The translations under genes and the position numbers were made by a program. The notes under the pieces are model-generated. The model was not told where the DNA came from. It worked only from the letters and a program-made list of their open reading frames with translations, and did no database searches. Shown here in pieces: positions 56,901 through 60,353 of a stretch of DNA of 60,353 nt. Origin of the DNA: Chloroflexota bacterium (GTDB taxonomy: Bacteria; Chloroflexota; Anaerolineae; Caldilineales; Caldilineaceae). The number at the start of each line of letters is the position of its first letter. The first letter of the stretch is position 1. The stretch covers positions 1 to 60,353 of the forward strand of contig JAGWYN010000028.1 in NCBI GenBank assembly GCA_018969295.1, in the 5' to 3' direction.

Positions 56901-59677
56901 GAGTGAGCTATCTGCCTGCGGTCGACAACTTTCTCGTCGCCTACCAATTTCAGGAGAACGACCCGTGTTGTGTGCAAAAAACAGCTGTCCAGAGGCTGAC
57001 GGCCGCAGGTGTGCCTGCCGGCAGCGCAATTGCGATCAGCTTTGACACAGACATGACGGGCATGAACGTTTATCTGGGCGACCTGGCTGTCGACGCCAGC
57101 GGCAAGGCACTTGTCACCCTCTATTCAGACCGGTGGGGACTCTACGGGGCCTGGATTGAAGAAGCAACGCAGTCTGTGACGGCGACCCTGCTGGCTGAGT
57201 ACGACACTGTGTCCTATGCCCGTCGGCCAGCTGTTGCGTTTGGTGCCGGTGCAAGCCGCTATGCCGTGATGTGGGAGCAGACCCGCGGCTGGAGTGAATG
57301 GAGTGACCCACGTTTTCTCCTGAATCTGCCCGTCAACAGCGACGGGACGCTGCCGATCAGCCCCACGCTTATCTTCTCTGACACCGGGCAGGCGCACTCC
57401 CCGCGTCTGGTCTATGGGGGCACGCCCAATGAGTTTCTGGCAACCTGGGCCTACAATCCCCAGCCAAATACAAGGCCGGAAATGGATTTTTCTGCGGCGT
57501 ACAGGCTGTATGCGCAGCGGCTGAGTGAAAACGGGTCAACATCAGGCCCGCTGATCGTCGTCTCCTCTCTCCAGACACCCCTCAGCACTGGAACATTTCT
57601 CAGTATTGGCGGCCCGGCTGTCGCCTACAACAGCCAGCGCAACGAGTACCTGGTCGTCTGGTCTGACACTCGTACGGGTGTGCCAAGTCTCTGGGCGCAG
57701 CGACTCAACGCCGCCGGCCAGCTGCTCGACAATGGCTGGACGTCTGCAGACGAAACCAACCCAGTCAACAACTTTCGCATCGGTCAGCTGGGCGGCGTGC
57801 GTTACAACACCATCATTCACAACGCCGGCAATGGCCTTCAACTGGGTGGGCAGGCTGCTGGTTCGGTTTCCATCGCCCACAACAACCTCTTTGGCAACGG
57901 CACCTACGATCTTTACCTGGCCGATGGGCAGGCAGGCACGCAGAATTTTACTGTTGACGTCGCCAGCAATTTCTGGAACATCGACGCCAGCCAGATTCCC
58001 AGCCGTATTCGCGACTGCACCTTCGACGAAAATGGCTGTGACACGGTCAGCTCCACGGTGGGCAGGGTTCTCTACAGTCCTCCGCTGGCCAACCCAGAAC
58101 AGGAAGCGCCAGCCTTTGCGCTCAGCATGACCGTGACGCCGCAGCCAGTAGGCATGGAGCGCGGCACGGTCACAATCGATTTTAGCCGACCGATGTCGGT
58201 GACGGCGCTGCCTGCCGCCAGCTTTCACGACGTACGACGTGGGACGACGCAGCAGGTCATTTCGGACACGGCAAGCGTTATTGGGCAGGATGTCCTTGGA
58301 CGGTTGTGGTTTGGCCTGTATGATGCCAGGTATGAAGGCGGCGCGCGCGTGTTTGACGGACGCCGGTGGACAGCTTACACAACCGCCAATTCTGGGTTGG
58401 GCAGCAATTCCATCGTCTCGATCTATGGCGCAGCCGCAGGTGACGTCTGGTTTGGACATACGGCGTCGATGTGGGACCAGGCGGTGCTGAGCCGGCTGCA
58501 AGGATCAACCTGGATCACATATACCACAGCTGTAGTGCCAGCATTGGGGGTCAACGCCATTGGGCAGGACAATCAGGGGGCCATGTGGTTTGGAACAATG
58601 AGTGGTCTCTTCCGCTACGACGGCACGACGTGGCGTCAATTTACCACCGCTGACGGTTTACACGCCAATGAAGTGTCTCGCATCGTGCGCGATGGCCAGG
58701 GACGGATGTGGTTCATGGGGGGCGGGGGCGGACTGAGCGTTTTCGACGGTGCAACCTGGACGCAGCACACCGCCAGCACCGGAATGGCTGCAACCCCTGC
58801 AAATACCCTGTACGCTGACAGCCAGGGCCGCATCTGGAGTGGGCTGTACAGCATGGCGAGCAATCGTCCATATCTGGCGATGTACGACGGTGCTGGTTGG
58901 CAGTACTTTGGTGCCGCCGAAACTGAAGGCCGACTCAACTGCGATGTGAGCCAGGTCGCAGAATCGTCCGACGGTACGCTCTGGTTCCAGTCCTGCGGCA
59001 GGGCCGTCCTCTACGAGGGTGCTGGCTGGTCGACAGCGTCCTCTGGCGGTGGATACTACACAGGTTCTTGGCTCTTCGACCGCCACGACAATTTTTGGTA
59101 TGCAGATTGGATGGGTGGCGGTGGCACGTCTGTGCGTTGGGGCGGCGCAGCTTATTCTTTCATCGACGGCCAGTGGCTCTCCGCCACCCGTTTCCAGGCT
59201 GGCTACGCCTTCGACGCCAATATAGCACCGGGCCTCTACACGGTGCAGGCGGAGGGTGTCGTCGACAGCAGGGGGATGGCAGCCTATGCTGGTAGCGCTT
59301 CCAGCTTCCAGGTGGACTTTGGTGCCGGCGTCTCGCTCGACCCGCCGAACCCGCCCCAGGTGATCGCGCAGTCCGATGGCAGCCTCAACCATTTGGCAGC
59401 AAGCTGGCAGACCATCAGCCCTAATGTTGACCTCTATCGCTACGCCATCGGCACGACACCGGGAGCACGTACACTGGTCGGTTGGACCTACCTGGCCGCA
59501 ACCAGCATAGTCCGCGGCGATCTCAACCTGGTGCAAGGCCAGACCTACTATGTCACCGTGCAGGCGCGCAACACCAGCGGGCTTTGGAGTTCAGACAGCG
59601 TGAGCGCTGCTGTGCTTGCGGGAGAGACACCGACAGCTGTGGACTTCAGAATTTTCTTGCCGGCTATCAACCGATAG
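53912..59677 (+). CDS. Giant secreted subtilisin-like serine protease with beta-helix, propeller and fibronectin-like modules
   Basis: 1921 residues from ATG 53912; the frame continues upstream, but this start gives a proper signal peptide (VGIAFVMLLIGSTVSVLTFS). A propeptide-like part precedes the S8 domain: Asp201 in AFVDSGVDLTHPDF, His254 in NGHGSRVGG and Ser406 in SGTSLAAPLVAG, all intact. From about 587 to 885 comes a parallel beta-helix region, then about 400 residues of repeats with VVWSD-like motifs, then more beta-helix (about 1290-1390). Seven-bladed-propeller-like repeats (GRLWFGLYD, GAMWFGTMSG, GRMWFMGGG, GRIWSGLYS) cover about 1440-1760. A fibronectin-like domain (about 1810-1900) and the tail FRIFLPAINR finish it. 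It is probably surface-exposed or released, and divergent to the macroglobulin gene. Confidence 0.93.
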   Translation: MHHARTFPLLPVGWVGIAFVMLLIGSTVSVLTFSVTQAAAPAVEPIVASTEPYIEYVPNTLLFKLKPGVTLASGQANAAGASVASSAESLNRLLSTLGATSAQPVFGGGGTNAVQASRSSAVGLERVYRVQWTSATPVEHAVAALAADVAVEYAEPDYVARPARIPDDPEYSSQWALAKINAAAAWDAATGDPNVIIAFVDSGVDLTHPDFAGRLWVNDDPPNGVDDDLNGKVDDLNGWNVFANNNDIGDSNGHGSRVGGVAGAATNNGVGVAGMCWNCSLMFVNAMRANNVANYSDVASAVQYAASNGAQVINLSLGGYADSAVLRDAVREAAITALVVGSAGNDDNSTPFYPAAYPEVLAVAATDVNDQKAAFSNYGGWIDVSAPGQDIRTTTRGGYDTASGTSLAAPLVAGLAGLIRSQQPAWTPEQVRWQILNTAVSLDSLNPARAGQLGQGRIDAAAALATTPQARAAVESYAIDGQSNARPAPGQAFQLVLNVRNLWLSGQDLQGTLTSSDPYVTLTDASGAFGDIAPGQLGSNSGAPFGVTISGSAPYNHAFSFTLNLSGAGGYSLAVPFTAQVRSAVETLDNTIYSANSTWTSDKIYVLNGSVIVGEGVSLTIQPGTVIKANPGKFIRVDGTLIARGTAAQPILFTTNSITNAAWSGIRFLETAVDASYDAAGNYLAGSVLQFVEVNSAELAVSLSTRSPYIADSTFRSNGTSLQIGNNNNGGSPRIERNEFWGNGNVDTMSGHGDNAIVLNGGQPLIQQNMLTGVSSGILGNGSPSIWNNTLHSGGTAISLSGSPSILGNVIQDNSGTAVSLGQSWWWSDGSSAPVIRNNVIVGNGGGVFAFGLQHVEIEYNLIANNGGGACTMPPCQSGSAAVTLDVQASGVSQNYPALAYHPGRDEYLAVWIESAASNAVKMLRLAADGAPLGTELLVSTSSSGHAAQVVYQAAQDRYFVVWAGTNDVQGRFVTADGQISGDVLSVSAVSSPSAARVSYLPAVDNFLVAYQFQENDPCCVQKTAVQRLTAAGVPAGSAIAISFDTDMTGMNVYLGDLAVDASGKALVTLYSDRWGLYGAWIEEATQSVTATLLAEYDTVSYARRPAVAFGAGASRYAVMWEQTRGWSEWSDPRFLLNLPVNSDGTLPISPTLIFSDTGQAHSPRLVYGGTPNEFLATWAYNPQPNTRPEMDFSAAYRLYAQRLSENGSTSGPLIVVSSLQTPLSTGTFLSIGGPAVAYNSQRNEYLVVWSDTRTGVPSLWAQRLNAAGQLLDNGWTSADETNPVNNFRIGQLGGVRYNTIIHNAGNGLQLGGQAAGSVSIAHNNLFGNGTYDLYLADGQAGTQNFTVDVASNFWNIDASQIPSRIRDCTFDENGCDTVSSTVGRVLYSPPLANPEQEAPAFALSMTVTPQPVGMERGTVTIDFSRPMSVTALPAASFHDVRRGTTQQVISDTASVIGQDVLGRLWFGLYDARYEGGARVFDGRRWTAYTTANSGLGSNSIVSIYGAAAGDVWFGHTASMWDQAVLSRLQGSTWITYTTAVVPALGVNAIGQDNQGAMWFGTMSGLFRYDGTTWRQFTTADGLHANEVSRIVRDGQGRMWFMGGGGGLSVFDGATWTQHTASTGMAATPANTLYADSQGRIWSGLYSMASNRPYLAMYDGAGWQYFGAAETEGRLNCDVSQVAESSDGTLWFQSCGRAVLYEGAGWSTASSGGGYYTGSWLFDRHDNFWYADWMGGGGTSVRWGGAAYSFIDGQWLSATRFQAGYAFDANIAPGLYTVQAEGVVDSRGMAAYAGSASSFQVDFGAGVSLDPPNPPQVIAQSDGSLNHLAASWQTISPNVDLYRYAIGTTPGARTLVGWTYLAATSIVRGDLNLVQGQTYYVTVQARNTSGLWSSDSVSAAVLAGETPTAVDFRIFLPAINR

Positions 59678-59742
59678 ATGCCAGCGGCAAACTGCCACGC
59701 TCACTGGTCTAAATATCTGTAGCAAGCTTTCAGGAGAAGAAT

Positions 59743-60353
59743 GTGGACGTTGCAGAACAGCCGCCAATCGAAATAGAGGCGAAATTCAGTCTGTCGTCCC
59801 CCGAAATTTTAGCCAGGCTGGAAAAGCAGAGTGTGGTGTTGCCCGGGTACCGTTTGGGTGCCGTCAGCCGCAAAGAGGTTGTGGACGTCTATCTCGACAC
59901 CCCTGAGCGTCGTCTTCTGCGCACCGGCTACCAGTTGCGCACACGCGTTGTCGACGATGAGTGGTGGGTGACCTTCAAAACGCGCGAGGTGGGCAGCGAT
60001 GTTGGCATCTATCGCCGAGTGGAGATCGAAGAACGGTTGGCTGAGAATGCCTTTCCCGCCAAAGTAGAAAACCTGCCTGCGACGATTGTCGAAGCGTTGG
60101 CAGGCATTGTCGCCAAGCCTGAACTGTTGGACGTGCTCTGTGTTTTGGAACAGACACGGCAGGTGCGTGCGGTGACGTCGACCACACGCGGGCACAGGCG
60201 AAGTGCGGCGGCACCCCTGGCCATGTTGAGTCTGGATGAAATCCGGATTCGCCAACAGAGGGAGGGCGCTCTTTTGGCGCGCGCGTACGAGATCGAGATC
60301 GAGTTGGTGCCCGGCGTCGATGTCGCTGAACTGCAGGTTCTGGCCGATCGTTT
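59743..60353 (+). CDS. CYTH-domain (triphosphate tunnel metalloenzyme) protein, cut by right edge
   Basis: Starts at GTG 59743 with AGGAG 7 bases upstream; an ATG two bases earlier is out of frame. About 203 residues are present before the edge. IEIEAKFSL is the ExExK signature of CYTH enzymes, followed by VVDVYLDTPERRLLRTGYQLRTR, WWVTFKTRE and later YEIEIELVPG. These enzymes hydrolyse triphosphates, such as inorganic triphosphate or thiamine triphosphate. Many bacterial members continue into a CHAD domain, which would lie outside the window. Confidence 0.9.
   Translation, partial: MDVAEQPPIEIEAKFSLSSPEILARLEKQSVVLPGYRLGAVSRKEVVDVYLDTPERRLLRTGYQLRTRVVDDEWWVTFKTREVGSDVGIYRRVEIEERLAENAFPAKVENLPATIVEALAGIVAKPELLDVLCVLEQTRQVRAVTSTTRGHRRSAAAPLAMLSLDEIRIRQQREGALLARAYEIEIELVPGVDVAELQVLADR

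Overview
The window reads as a chromosomal segment of a GC-rich bacterium, most likely a member of the Chloroflexota (Caldilinea-like). This is an inference from several traits. Lipoprotein binding proteins carry Ala/Pro/Glu-rich linkers. A giant secreted protease ends in an FLPAINR tail of a kind familiar from Chloroflexota secreted proteins. A thioester macroglobulin has no lipobox. The mix of sugar ABC transporters, cdaA-cdaR and a SAM-I controlled metY-metX-metW operon also fits. No rRNA, tRNA, CRISPR array, insertion sequence or prophage was found, and the gene density is that of an ordinary core chromosome.

Layout. 1-6173 (minus): a surface polysaccharide operon with a nucleotidyltransferase-GHMP kinase fusion, a DUF268 methyltransferase, a flippase, glucose-1-phosphate cytidylyltransferase, a sugar epimerase/reductase and a C-methyltransferase cut by the left edge. 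6291-7136: an L,D-transpeptidase. 7446-12225: serB, a GH100-like glycosidase, and a divergent PIG-L deacetylase / MshA-like glycosyltransferase pair. 12398-15583: a CUT1 sugar ABC transporter without its ATPase. 15666-17978: a HerA-type ATPase with a small partner. 18015-22593: a CBS protein, an M29 aminopeptidase, a membrane protein, an HD hydrolase and a fumarylacetoacetase-family enzyme. 22590-28068 (plus): argF, cdaA, cdaR, der and a degenerate M28 peptidase homologue.

28085-31588 (minus) is a methionine operon, metY-metX-metW, behind a clear sigma-70 promoter and a SAM-I riboswitch with two successive terminator hairpins. 31625-34769 (minus) holds a DUF983 protein, a glyoxylate/hydroxypyruvate reductase, an aminotransferase and ssb. 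35046-39466 (plus) holds an M24 peptidase and lutABC (lactate oxidation). 39485-42231 (minus) holds a saccharopine-dehydrogenase-like protein, a threonine dehydratase-type enzyme and a YdeI-type protein. 42319-45343 (minus) is a CUT2 sugar ABC operon in the order binding protein, permease, single-domain ATPase. 45882-47390 is an ALDH7-type dehydrogenase.

47661-59677 is dominated by two giant divergent genes: a 1989-residue alpha-2-macroglobulin-like protein and a 1921-residue subtilase with beta-helix, propeller and fibronectin-like modules. The right edge cuts a CYTH-domain triphosphatase gene. The most rewarding points are the protease/macroglobulin pair, the M28 homologue that has lost its metal ligands, the unusual nucleotidyltransferase-GHMP kinase fusion, and the regulatory RNA structures before metY and before the epimerase gene.
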